From: an uncultured bacterium | GTDB lineage: Bacteria; Bacillota; Clostridia; Oscillospirales; Oscillospiraceae | Assembly (NCBI GenBank): GCA_947364395.1 | Contig: CANASS010000006.1 | Location: 1 to 58,724, forward strand | Direction: 5' to 3' | Length of the DNA: 58,724 nucleotides | Part shown: positions 1 to 7,584 of the stretch, piece by piece | Numbering within the stretch: the stretch's first letter is position 1 | How the letters are laid out: every line of letters begins with the position of its first letter | Notes under the pieces: model-generated | Told to the model about the DNA's origin: nothing | The model's input: the letters and a program-made list of their open reading frames with translations, nothing else | Database searches by the model: none | Position numbers and translations under genes: made by a program

Positions 1-637
1 CAAAGTTCTCGCAGTCGTAGGTCTTGACCACCTGTACGCCCATCTCGGCGATGATGCGGGTGGCCAGTTTGAAGAAGCGGTCGGTGCGGGCCATGTCCTT
101 GCCTACGGCGCACACGCCCATGGTGGGGATGGAGTAGCGCATACCGGAGCTGATCACCTTGTTCAGGTTGTCCAAGCTGGACAGCTGGCCGTCCGCCCCG
201 ATGAAGGTCTGCACCGCCATGCAGTCGGCGTTCATGCGGATAGCGTCCTCGATGTCCACCGCCACCACCTCGTGGCTCAAATCGTCCTGGAGCATGGAGG
301 AGCCGGAGGTGACCCGCAGGGCCACGCTCTTCACGATCTCAGGGGGAACGCAGGTGCGCAGGGCGCCCCGGGTGCCCATGAAGCAGTCCACGTAGGGAGC
401 CAGCTGGGGCAGCAGCAGGTCCAGCCGCTCCAGCCCGGCGGTGGAGCCCATGAAATAGCCGTGGTCAAAGGCGAACATGACGGTGTTGCCGCTCTCCGGG
501 TTGAAAATGTTGGCCATGTGCTTCTTCATGCCCCAGTCCAGGCTGTTGATGCCCTTGAGGAAAAAGCCCTTCTGATTGGCAAAGGGTACGTCCACATGGT
601 AGTCCTTGGACACCTTCAGACCTTCCAAATCAGCCAT
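1..637 (-). CDS. lsrF: LsrF, phospho-AI-2 thiolase (3' end outside window)
   Basis: This is an aldolase-like (class I, TIM-barrel) enzyme of the Lsr pathway. In the known pathway LsrF transfers an acetyl group from 3-hydroxy-5-phosphonooxypentane-2,4-dione to CoA in the cytoplasm. About 212 residues are visible, starting MADLEGLKVSK. Motifs include FAFDHGYFMG, DIEDAIRMNADCMAVQ and a final visible GKDMARTDRFFKLATRI, all typical of LsrF/FbaB-like proteins. The start at 637 is fixed by AAGGAGGATA just upstream. It is the last visible gene of lsrACDBF and lies 171 bp after lsrB, behind hairpins that probably lower its expression. The stop codon lies beyond the left edge of the window. Confidence 0.9.
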   Translation of the reverse strand, partial: MADLEGLKVSKDYHVDVPFANQKGFFLKGINSLDWGMKKHMANIFNPESGNTVMFAFDHGYFMGSTAGLERLDLLLPQLAPYVDCFMGTRGALRTCVPPEIVKSVALRVTSGSSMLQDDLSHEVVAVDIEDAIRMNADCMAVQTFIGADGQLSSLDNLNKVISSGMRYSIPTMGVCAVGKDMARTDRFFKLATRIIAEMGVQVVKTYDCENF

Positions 638-670
638 AAGTATATCCTCCTTGTGTTGGTAAAATTGTCA

Positions 671-759
671 GGCGGAGGGAACCCCCTCCGCTCTCAAAAA
701 AGCGCCGTGACAGGCGCCCTTTTGGGAGCGGAGCGGGGCTGGGAACAGCCCCGCTCCGC
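671..759 (-). terminator. Hairpin cluster with terminator between lsrB and lsrF
   Basis: Reading leftward after the lsrB stop there is a long GC stem (GGAGCGGGGCTG with AGCCCCGCTCC, 731-757). It is followed by a GCGCC/GGCGC stem running into TTTTTT (696-718), and then a third stem (CGGAGGG/CCCTCCG, about 671-692). The middle one has the form of an intrinsic terminator. It probably attenuates rather than ends transcription, because lsrF continues in the same direction. Confidence 0.6.
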
Positions 760-808
760 CCGTTTACAGGCCCCTTCCGGCCCGTTATGGGACAGCCGGC
801 TTCTATTA

Positions 809-1984
809 TTAGAAGTCGTAGTTGTTCATGTTCTCCGCGTTGAACACGGCGCGCTCGGGCAGCAACACCACGCCGTTGTTGGTGTCGGCGGTGGCGTCGT
901 CGGGATTCAGGCAGTTGTTGGGCATGACCTCACAGTCGCCGATGCCGGGGACGCTGATCACGTCGCCAACCTTCACGTCGTTACCAGCGGCGATGTAAGC
1001 GGCCACGTAGCAGCCCAGGCCGCCCTGGATCTTGCAGTCCCACAGGCCCCAGTTGTACAGGGTGCCGTTGGTGCAGTACTGCTTGATGGCGTTGGGGGTG
1101 GCGAAGCCGGTGATGGTCACGTCGGCCTTGGTCAGGCCCTTGTTCTCAGCGGCCTGGAGCTGGCCGGGCAGAGCGGTGGAGTCGTTGCAGATAATCAGGT
1201 CGATGTCGGGGTTATCAGCCAGCACGGCCTCGCCGATGGTGACGGACTTCTCCGCGTCCTGCTCGGAGTAGTAGTTGTCGGAATGGACGTTCTCCCAGTT
1301 GGGGTACTTCTCCTTGATGATCTTCTCGCCCTCAACCTGCCAGGAGTTCTGGTCGGTGACGGTGGCCTGAGAATAGTGCCAGGCGTACTTCACGGTGTCC
1401 TTCTCGGGGTCCACGCCGCGGTCCTTCAGGCCCTCGACGGCCAGGTCCACCAGCATCTGGCCCAGCACCTCGGGAGTGCCCTGGGAGACCATCAGAGCGC
1501 GGTCGGAAACGGCGGCGTCGGAGTCCCAGGTGCAGACCACGATGCCCGCGTCCATGGCGGCCTTCAGGGCGTCGGCCACGCCGGCGGCGTCCACGGTGGA
1601 GATGCAGATGGCGTCCACGCCCTGGGCCACGGCGTTGTTGATGACGGCCACCTGAGCGGCGGCGGAAGCGGTGGCGTCGCCCATGTACTCAACGTTGATG
1701 CCCCAGTCCTTGGCGAACTCCTGGGCGCCGGTGTTGGCCACCTCGAAGAAGGCGTTGCCGGTCAGCTTGGGGATGAAGGCCACGGTCTTGCCCTCCACGG
1801 ACTTGACCTCGCTGTCGCCGCCCTCGGGAGCCTTGGACTCATCAGCGGGAGCCTTGCTCTCCTCCACGGCCTTGGACTCCTCGGCGGGAGCCTTGGACTC
1901 CTCGGCGGGCTTGCCGCCGCAGGCGGCCAGAGCAAACATCATGCTCAGAGCCAGGAACAGTGCCGCAAGTCTTTTCAGTTTCAT
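809..1984 (-). CDS. lsrB: LsrB, AI-2-binding lipoprotein of the Lsr ABC transporter
   Basis: This is the extracytoplasmic solute-binding protein that delivers autoinducer-2 (or a related sugar) to the LsrACD transporter. It has 391 residues. A lipoprotein signal peptide ends in the lipobox LAAC (Cys about 21). An acidic low-complexity linker with repeated EESKAP units covers about residues 27-60. The periplasmic-binding domain (Peripla_BP_4 type) follows, beginning with TVAFIPKLTGNAFFEV and containing CTWDSDA and NDSTALPGQ, as in LsrB/RbsB-like proteins. GGAGG lies 10 nt before the ATG. It is co-directional with lsrD, 68 bp downstream, and an intercistronic hairpin lies between them. Sugar specificity other than AI-2 cannot be excluded from sequence alone, but the lsr context makes LsrB the best call. 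Confidence 0.88.
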   Translation of the reverse strand: MKLKRLAALFLALSMMFALAACGGKPAEESKAPAEESKAVEESKAPADESKAPEGGDSEVKSVEGKTVAFIPKLTGNAFFEVANTGAQEFAKDWGINVEYMGDATASAAAQVAVINNAVAQGVDAICISTVDAAGVADALKAAMDAGIVVCTWDSDAAVSDRALMVSQGTPEVLGQMLVDLAVEGLKDRGVDPEKDTVKYAWHYSQATVTDQNSWQVEGEKIIKEKYPNWENVHSDNYYSEQDAEKSVTIGEAVLADNPDIDLIICNDSTALPGQLQAAENKGLTKADVTITGFATPNAIKQYCTNGTLYNWGLWDCKIQGGLGCYVAAYIAAGNDVKVGDVISVPGIGDCEVMPNNCLNPDDATADTNNGVVLLPERAVFNAENMNNYDF

Positions 1985-2016
1985 GTCTTTTCATACCTCC
2001 ATTGATATGTGTTTTT

Positions 2017-2046
2017 ATATTCAGGGGCCGGAAAGCCCCGGAATAT
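2017..2046 (-). other. Intercistronic hairpin upstream of lsrB
   Basis: The arms ATATTCAGGGGC (2017-2028) and GCCCCGGAATAT (2035-2046) pair with one mismatch in the lsrD-lsrB gap. No T-run follows in the leftward direction, so it looks like an mRNA-stabilising or processing hairpin rather than a terminator. Such elements often raise binding-protein levels over those of the permeases; that role is inferred here. Confidence 0.5.
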
Positions 2047-2052
2047 ACCTTG

Positions 2053-3120
2053 TCAGGCGCCGGCCTTGCTCCCTTTTCCCCTGCCGCGCAGCCTGCCGAA
2101 CCATGCCGCCACATTGGGGTTTCCGGCCACGGCCCGGCCCACGACCACCACCACCAGCAGGACGCCCACGGGGATGTCCAGATACTGGGCCTGAATCTTG
2201 AAGCACAGCGGCATGCCAAAGCGCAGCAGGCCGATGGCCAGCGCGGCCATGGCGGTGCCCAGCACGGAGCCCTTGCCGCCGGTGGACAGGGTGCCGCCCA
2301 GCACACAGGCGGTGATGATGTTCATGGTCAAGCTGCCGCCCAGGTCGGACTTTGCGGTGCCCAGATAGGAAGTCATGATGATCCCCGCGACGGCGGCGGA
2401 CACGGCGGACAGAATGTAGGTGGACATAATGACCAGACGGCTGTTGACGCCGGAATACTCCGCCGCGGAGGGATTGACGCCAACCAGATAGATCTTCCGG
2501 CCGTACTTGGTGCGGTGGAGCAACAGGTGAGCCGCAACCACCATGGCCAGGAAAATGACGATTTGCAACGGGATGAAATCGAACAGCTTGATCTTGGTCA
2601 GGGCCTTGAAGCTGTCGGGGAAGCCGCTGATGCCCTTGTATGCCTCGGTGCTGGACAGGTTGGACACCAGCAGGGCCAGACCCGTATACAGGAAGCTGCC
2701 GCCCAAAGTGACCACCATGGCCTGGACCCCGCAGTAGGCGATGAAGAACCCGGACAGCGCTCCGCACAACGCTGCGGCCACCACGGCCACCGCCACGGCG
2801 GCCCAGATGTTCAGCCCGAAGTCCTGCCAGGCCACGCCGATGATGATGGAGGTCAGACCCACGATAGAGGACACCTGTATGTCGATGCCGCCGGTAATCA
2901 TGACGAAGGTGACAAAGATGGAGATCATGCAGATGGGCAGGAAATCGTTGGCGGCGGTGAAAACGCGGGGGAGAGAGAGGAATTTCTCATTCGCCGCGCC
3001 GAACACGGCGCACTCAACAGTCAGCAGGATCAGCAGGAAAAGATTCCAGCGGAAATTGGGGCCGTTCCACAGGCGGCGCAGGCCGCCCTGACCGCCCAGC
3101 TTCACATTGGGCTCGCTCAT
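2053..3120 (-). CDS. lsrD: LsrD, AI-2 ABC transporter permease
   Basis: This is an inner-membrane permease of the BPD_transp_2 (RbsC/LsrC/LsrD) family, 355 residues. It has about eight to ten hydrophobic segments from residue 24 onward (NLFLLILLTVECAVFG and others). The family motifs GGIDIQVSSIVGLTS and ACVLGGTLSTGGKGS are present. The assignment as LsrD rather than LsrC rests on position, third in the order lsrA-C-D-B-F. It overlaps lsrC by 4 bp (ATGA), so the two permeases are translationally coupled. The C-terminus is basic (about 20 residues rich in R/K/G), probably cytoplasmic. Confidence 0.87.
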   Translation of the reverse strand: MSEPNVKLGGQGGLRRLWNGPNFRWNLFLLILLTVECAVFGAANEKFLSLPRVFTAANDFLPICMISIFVTFVMITGGIDIQVSSIVGLTSIIIGVAWQDFGLNIWAAVAVAVVAAALCGALSGFFIAYCGVQAMVVTLGGSFLYTGLALLVSNLSSTEAYKGISGFPDSFKALTKIKLFDFIPLQIVIFLAMVVAAHLLLHRTKYGRKIYLVGVNPSAAEYSGVNSRLVIMSTYILSAVSAAVAGIIMTSYLGTAKSDLGGSLTMNIITACVLGGTLSTGGKGSVLGTAMAALAIGLLRFGMPLCFKIQAQYLDIPVGVLLVVVVVGRAVAGNPNVAAWFGRLRGRGKGSKAGA

Positions 3121-4136
3121 TGCTCCGCCGCCTCCTTTCCGCCGGGGGCCGCCGAGGTGCGGGCGGCCAGACGGGCGTGGCGGTTGTTCACCGCCGCCCG
3201 GCGCTGCATCAGCGCGTCCAGCACCACGATGGTGATGAGGATCACGCCGGTAATGGCGTTGTCGTAGTTGGAGGGAAACTGCATAAACACCAGCAGATAG
3301 CTGATGGAGGCCATGATGACCGCCCCGATGCCCGCGCCGATCACCGAGCCCACGCCGCCGGACAGGCTGATGCCGCCCAGCACACAGGCCGCCACCGCCT
3401 TCATCTCGTAGCCGTTGCCGCTGAGGGAGGTGACGATGCCGATGCGGCTGGCGAAAATGATGCCCGCCGCCGCGCTGAGCACACCGCAGATCAGGTAGGC
3501 CATCACCTTGGTACGGGTGGCGGGAATACCCACCAGCTCCGCGCCCCCGGCGTTGTCGCCCACGGCGATGAACCAGCGCCCCCGCTTGGTGCGGGTGAGC
3601 AGAAAGTGGATGCCCACGGTGAGGGCCACCGCGCAGCAGTAGTAGATGGTGAAGCTGCCGATGAGGGTCATGGAGGAAATGTCCTTGAACTCCTTGGGCA
3701 GGCTGTTGACCTGCTCCACCCCCACCTGTAAGTACATCAGCCCCCGGAGGATGCCGTTGGTGCCCAGGGTGAAAATGAGGGAGGGGATTTTCATGACGGC
3801 CACGCCCCAGCCGTTGATCAGGCCCACCACCACGCCGATGAGGATGGCCACGGCGAAGGCGGCGAACCAGTTGGACCCGTTCTGGATCATGGTGCCCGCC
3901 ACGGCGGCGGACAGGCCCATGGTGGAGCCCACCGACACGTCGATCTCGCCGATGAAGATGGCAAAGGCCATGCCCACGGCGATCAGCGTATACACCACAG
4001 AGGAGTTGAAACAGGCGCTCACGTTGTCCAGGCTCAGGAAAGCTGGGTTGATGAGGCCCACGATGAGAAACAGGCCCACCAGGAACAGGAAGCTGGTGAG
4101 CTCCCTGGCCTTGAAAAATTTCTTTACCGCGCTCAT
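3117..4136 (-). CDS. lsrC: LsrC, AI-2 ABC transporter permease
   Basis: This is the second transmembrane subunit of the Lsr importer, 339 residues, in the same permease family as LsrD. The start is MSAVKKFFKARELTSFLF. Diagnostic segments are GEIDVSVGSTMGLSAAVAG near residue 65 and ACVLGGISLSGGVGSV near residue 245. About eight or more hydrophobic helices are visible. It overlaps lsrA upstream and lsrD downstream by 4 bp each. It pairs with LsrD to form the channel energised by LsrA. Assignment as LsrC versus LsrD is by gene order. Confidence 0.87.
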   Translation of the reverse strand: MSAVKKFFKARELTSFLFLVGLFLIVGLINPAFLSLDNVSACFNSSVVYTLIAVGMAFAIFIGEIDVSVGSTMGLSAAVAGTMIQNGSNWFAAFAVAILIGVVVGLINGWGVAVMKIPSLIFTLGTNGILRGLMYLQVGVEQVNSLPKEFKDISSMTLIGSFTIYYCCAVALTVGIHFLLTRTKRGRWFIAVGDNAGGAELVGIPATRTKVMAYLICGVLSAAAGIIFASRIGIVTSLSGNGYEMKAVAACVLGGISLSGGVGSVIGAGIGAVIMASISYLLVFMQFPSNYDNAITGVILITIVVLDALMQRRAAVNNRHARLAARTSAAPGGKEAAEQ

Positions 4137-5665
4137 GCCTCTTTCGCCTCCTGTTTCACGATGCCAAAGGCGGCGGCCGTGAGATTGTCCTGGTTGATAT
4201 CCGCCTTCTGGAACTGGGCGTTGACGCGGCCCTGGTACATGGTCACCACCCGGTCGGCCAGCTCCTCCAGCTCCTCCATGTCGCTGGAGATCAGCAGGAT
4301 GGACAGCCCCTGCTCCCGGAGCTGGTGGATGATGTGGTACACGTCGCCCCGGGCGGCGGCGTCGATGCCCCGGGTGGGCTCATCCAGGATGACCACGCCG
4401 GGGTCGGTGGCCAGGGACCGGCCGATGACGATCTTCTGCTGGTTGCCGCCGGACAGGCTGCCCGCCAGCTGGTCGTGGCCGGTGACCTTGGTGCGGAAGT
4501 TTTTCACGTATTTTTCCGTGATATCATATTCCGCCCTGCGGTTGATGAGCACTTTGCCCAGTGCGCCCCCGAAAAGGCTGGCGCTGGTGGTGTTGGCGGT
4601 CACGTCGCAGATCTTGAACAGGCCGTTGAGGTGCCGGTCCTCCGGCACGTAGTTCAGCCCCGCCGCGATGACCTGCCGGGTCTTTTTGCCGGTGATGTCC
4701 CTGCCGTTGAGGAGCACCCTGCCCCCCAGCGTCTTGTCCATGCCGAAGATGGTGGTGGCCATCTCGGTGCGCCCCGCGCCCACCACGCCGGCCACGCCCA
4801 GAATCTCCCCCGGCCACACCTTCAGGCTCACGTCCGAAAAGCCGTAGCCGCTGAAGCCCTCCAGCTCCAGCACGGGCTGGGCGGAATAGTCCACCTTGGA
4901 GGAGGAGGCGCCCTTCGCCTGAGTGTGATCGGCGGCGTCCGGCGGGAGCAGGCCCTTCACCAGATCCTCCCGGGTGAAGTTGTCCACCGGGCCCTGGATG
5001 GTAATCATACCGTCCCGCATGATGGCCACGTGGGTGGCGATATCGAACACCTCCGCCAGGCGGTGGGTGATGTAAATGATGCCGATGCCCTTTTCCCGCA
5101 GATCCCGGGTCACCTTGAACAGGCTCTTCACCTCGTCGAAGGTGAGGGCGGAGGTGGGCTCATCCAAAATCAGCACCCTGGCGTGGCGCAGGATGCCCCG
5201 GAGGATCTCCACCAGCTGCTGTTCGGCGATGGACAGGCTGCCGGCCTTCCGGCCCAGATCCAGGTTCCAGCCGATATCCGCCATGGTGTCCACCAGCTCA
5301 CGGTGCAGCTCCGCCTTGCTCCGGTCAAACCCGATGGTAATGTTCTCCTCCACATTCATGTTGGGGAAGAGCAGGGGCTCCTGGGGCACCATGTAGATGC
5401 CCCGGGCCAGGGCGTCCGCAGGCCGATTCAGCGCCACCGGCTCCCCGTTCATAGACAGCCGGCCGCTGTCGTGGCTGTATATGCCCATGATGATTTTCAT
5501 CAAAGTGGACTTGCCCGCGCCGTTTCCCCCGATGAGGGCCAGCACCTCGCCGGGCATTACGTCCAGGTCGATGCCCTTGAGCACCGCGTTCAATCCGAAG
5601 GACTTGTAAATGCCCCGCACGCTCAGCAGGGGGACGTTTTTCCCCGGCTTTCCGACGGCTTCCAT
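4133..5665 (-). CDS. lsrA: LsrA, tandem ATP-binding subunit of the AI-2 transporter
   Basis: This is a cytoplasmic ATPase with two ABC domains (sugar importer type, RbsA/MglA-like), 510 residues from the chosen start. Domain 1 has Walker A GGNGAGKST, a diverged signature LSIAEQQ and Walker B VLILDEPTSAL. Domain 2 has a degenerate Walker A (GVVGAGRTE), signature LSGGNQQK and Walker B VVILDEPTRGID. The degenerate second Walker A is usual in this family. The start at 5665 (MEAVGKPGKN) is preferred because GGAGGAG lies 5 nt upstream; the in-frame ATG at 5683 has no ribosome binding site. It is the first gene of the lsr operon, behind the promoter at 5734-5762. Confidence 0.9.
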   Translation of the reverse strand: MEAVGKPGKNVPLLSVRGIYKSFGLNAVLKGIDLDVMPGEVLALIGGNGAGKSTLMKIIMGIYSHDSGRLSMNGEPVALNRPADALARGIYMVPQEPLLFPNMNVEENITIGFDRSKAELHRELVDTMADIGWNLDLGRKAGSLSIAEQQLVEILRGILRHARVLILDEPTSALTFDEVKSLFKVTRDLREKGIGIIYITHRLAEVFDIATHVAIMRDGMITIQGPVDNFTREDLVKGLLPPDAADHTQAKGASSSKVDYSAQPVLELEGFSGYGFSDVSLKVWPGEILGVAGVVGAGRTEMATTIFGMDKTLGGRVLLNGRDITGKKTRQVIAAGLNYVPEDRHLNGLFKICDVTANTTSASLFGGALGKVLINRRAEYDITEKYVKNFRTKVTGHDQLAGSLSGGNQQKIVIGRSLATDPGVVILDEPTRGIDAAARGDVYHIIHQLREQGLSILLISSDMEELEELADRVVTMYQGRVNAQFQKADINQDNLTAAAFGIVKQEAKEA

Positions 5666-5733
5666 CTGAACTCCTCCATTCATGTGCAGCCACGCACAAA
5701 TGTCCTGAGAAACCAGCTTTTGCGCTTTGCCCT

Positions 5734-5762
5734 ATCATAAGGTTTTTTCCCGCGTTTGTCAA
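5734..5762 (-). promoter_or_regulatory. Promoter of the lsrACDBF operon
   Basis: On the minus strand, TTGACA (5762-5757), a 17-bp spacer and TATGAT (5739-5734) make a near-consensus sigma-A promoter about 70 bp upstream of the lsrA start. Such a strong core promoter fits a system held off by the LsrR repressor. Confidence 0.75.
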
Positions 5763-5928
5763 CAGCGCGAGCCCGATTCCCCTGTGAATTTTTTGGCAGT
5801 TTTCGGCGAAAAACTATCCCCCTCCTTTTAGAAAACTTGTCTTTTTGTCGGATATGTACAATAGTCATTGCCGTTTTTTGGCGTTTTCCACGATTTTACG
5901 GAAAATGGAGGAATTCTCCCGCAATCAT

Positions 5929-5958
5929 TTGACAGTGGGCGCGGGCCGGTGCTATACT
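5929..5958 (+). promoter_or_regulatory. Promoter of lsrR
   Basis: TTGACA (5929-5934), an 18-bp spacer and TATACT (5953-5958) lie about 60 bp before the lsrR start. A second TTGACA follows at 5960-5965. Confidence 0.7.
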
Positions 5959-5976
5959 ATTGACACAATACATTTG

Positions 5977-5986
5977 CTTGAGTTCA
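5977..5986. promoter_or_regulatory. Possible LsrR operator half-palindrome
   Basis: TTGAGTTCAA is an imperfect palindrome (TTGA-N2-TCAA) just downstream of the lsrR promoter. SorC-family regulators bind such dyads, but no second matching copy was recognised near the lsrA promoter, so this is tentative. Confidence 0.3.
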
Positions 5987-6017
5987 AAACTTTTGTCGAA
6001 TTTCTGGAGCGGATGCA

Positions 6018-6968
6018 ATGGAGGAAAAAATTGACAGGCTCAGCAGGGCCGATTACGAACACCGGCTGATGATCAAGGCGGTGTGGTACTACTACATTGA
6101 GAACTATACCCAGCAGAACATCTCCCACCTGCTGGGGGTAAGCCGCTCCAAGGTCATCGCCCTGCTGGAGCGGGCCCGTCAGACCGGGATCATCCAGTTC
6201 AACGTCCAGCAGGACAGCAGCCGCCGGATGGAGATGGAACGGCAGCTGCTCACCCGCTACGGCCTGCGGGACATCTTTATCGTCCCCGGGGCCTCCACTC
6301 TGGCCAGCCCCAACGAGAGCATCGCCCAGGCCACGGCCATGTACATACTGCGCCGGGCGGCGGACAACGCCTTCATTAACATGGGCTACGGCGACACCAC
6401 CAGCCGCATCCTCAACCATCTGGCCACCGCCGCCCAGGTCCCGCTGAACGTGGTCAGTTTGGCGGGTGGTGTGAACTACTACCTGCCCAACACCAACTCC
6501 AACGTGTTCAACGCCCGGCTGTACCTCATCCCCTCCCCCCTGCTGCTATCCGGCGCAGCCCTGCGGGACTCCCTGCGGCGGGAGCCCGACGTGGAGGAGA
6601 TCTTCCGCATGATCCCCCTGTCCAGCATGAGCGTGGTGGGCATCGGATGCCTCAGCGATCAGGCCACCATTGTAAAAAACGGCATCCTCAACCACAACGA
6701 TTTCACCTTTCTCAAGATGCGGGGGGCGGTGGGCGACGTGCTCAGCCACTTCCTTGACAAAAACGGCCAGGTGGTGTCCCACGACCTGGAGGGGCGGCTG
6801 ATGAGCACCACCATGGACCAGCTCAGGACCCTGGACAACGTCATCGGCGCGGCGGGAGGGCCGGACAAGGCGGAGGCCATCCTGGCCGTCCTCCGGGGGG
6901 GCTACTTGGACGTGCTCATCACCGACGAGGACACCGCCCAGCTGCTGCTGGAGGCCCCCGATTCGTAG
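6018..6968 (+). CDS. lsrR: LsrR, SorC-family transcriptional repressor of the lsr genes
   Basis: This is a DNA-binding regulator that in known systems represses lsr transcription until phospho-AI-2 binds. It has 316 residues, usual for the family. The N-terminal helix-turn-helix is around residues 32-60 (QQNISHLLGVSRSKVIALLE). The rest is the sugar-phosphate-binding (SIS-like) domain, with NMGYGDTTSR, VVSLAGGVNYY and the C-terminal GAAGGPDKAEAILAVLRGG. It is transcribed divergently from lsrA across a 352-bp regulatory gap, the classical arrangement for a local repressor. It is followed by a GNAT gene and then lsrK. Confidence 0.9.
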   Translation: MEEKIDRLSRADYEHRLMIKAVWYYYIENYTQQNISHLLGVSRSKVIALLERARQTGIIQFNVQQDSSRRMEMERQLLTRYGLRDIFIVPGASTLASPNESIAQATAMYILRRAADNAFINMGYGDTTSRILNHLATAAQVPLNVVSLAGGVNYYLPNTNSNVFNARLYLIPSPLLLSGAALRDSLRREPDVEEIFRMIPLSSMSVVGIGCLSDQATIVKNGILNHNDFTFLKMRGAVGDVLSHFLDKNGQVVSHDLEGRLMSTTMDQLRTLDNVIGAAGGPDKAEAILAVLRGGYLDVLITDEDTAQLLLEAPDS

Positions 6969-7027
6969 CAGCCTGCTGCGCGAGCGTCAAAATTGATTGC
7001 TCAAGCGAAATTCAGAGGATGGAACCC

Positions 7028-7513
7028 ATGAAGATCAGAAGAGCGGCAGAGCGTGAGTTATTGGAATTGTGGGGATATGAGAGTCTTCATACCGCTTCTT
7101 CCAATGCAAAATTCTTTTGCGACAACATAAAAAGAGGAAATACCGAATTTTGGGCGCTTGATTATGATGGGCAGCTGGTTGGGGAGCTGTATGTTTTCTA
7201 TGACCTTGAGGACAAAGATTTTGCGGACGGCAAAAGAACCGCGTATCTTTGCGCGTTTCGAGTCAGAACAGATTTCCGCGGCCAGGGATTGGGGACAAAG
7301 CTGATCCGCCACGTAATTGAGCACATAAAGGATTTAGGATATCAAAGGATATCCATTGGTGTTGACACCACAGATGCGGCTAATATTCGTTTCTATCAGC
7401 GGCTTGGTTTTGCAAAAAAGGTAAAGGAGTGTGCGGAGGACCCTTGTGACAGAGATGAAGCTATGAAGCCGAGATCATGTCCCCGCTTTTGGCTGTTGTA
7501 TCAAGAGGTCTAA
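7028..7513 (+). CDS. GNAT-family N-acetyltransferase inserted in the lsr locus
   Basis: This is a predicted acetyl-CoA-dependent N-acyltransferase, 161 residues from the ATG at 7028 (an in-frame ATG at 7019 is also possible). Visible GNAT motifs are the core strand with the acetyl-CoA loop (AFRVRTDFRGQGLGTKLI, R/QxxGxG/A) near residue 80 and the late motif NIRFYQRLGF. The substrate is unknown. The gene is clearly AT-richer in codon choice (TTA, ATA, AAA, GAT) than its neighbours, which suggests recent acquisition. It lies between lsrR and lsrK, which are normally functionally linked, and has its own weak GAGG ribosome binding site. No link to AI-2 chemistry is evident. Confidence 0.82.
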   Translation: MKIRRAAERELLELWGYESLHTASSNAKFFCDNIKRGNTEFWALDYDGQLVGELYVFYDLEDKDFADGKRTAYLCAFRVRTDFRGQGLGTKLIRHVIEHIKDLGYQRISIGVDTTDAANIRFYQRLGFAKKVKECAEDPCDRDEAMKPRSCPRFWLLYQEV

Positions 7514-7584
7514 ATAATCTGCCCGGCTGACTTTCAATTTTTGGAAATGGCCGGGACGGTAAATCAGTATTAGGAGGTATTTTC

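Noticed and set aside
1807..1910. Repeat units after the lsrB signal peptide
   Set aside because: In-frame EESKAP linker repeats common in clostridial lipoproteins; not a separate element.
272..2005. A 577-codon plus-strand open frame opposite lsrB/lsrD
   Set aside because: It is the antisense shadow of high-GC lsr genes: Val/Gly/His-rich, without motifs or ribosome binding site. The minus-strand LsrB is clearly real.
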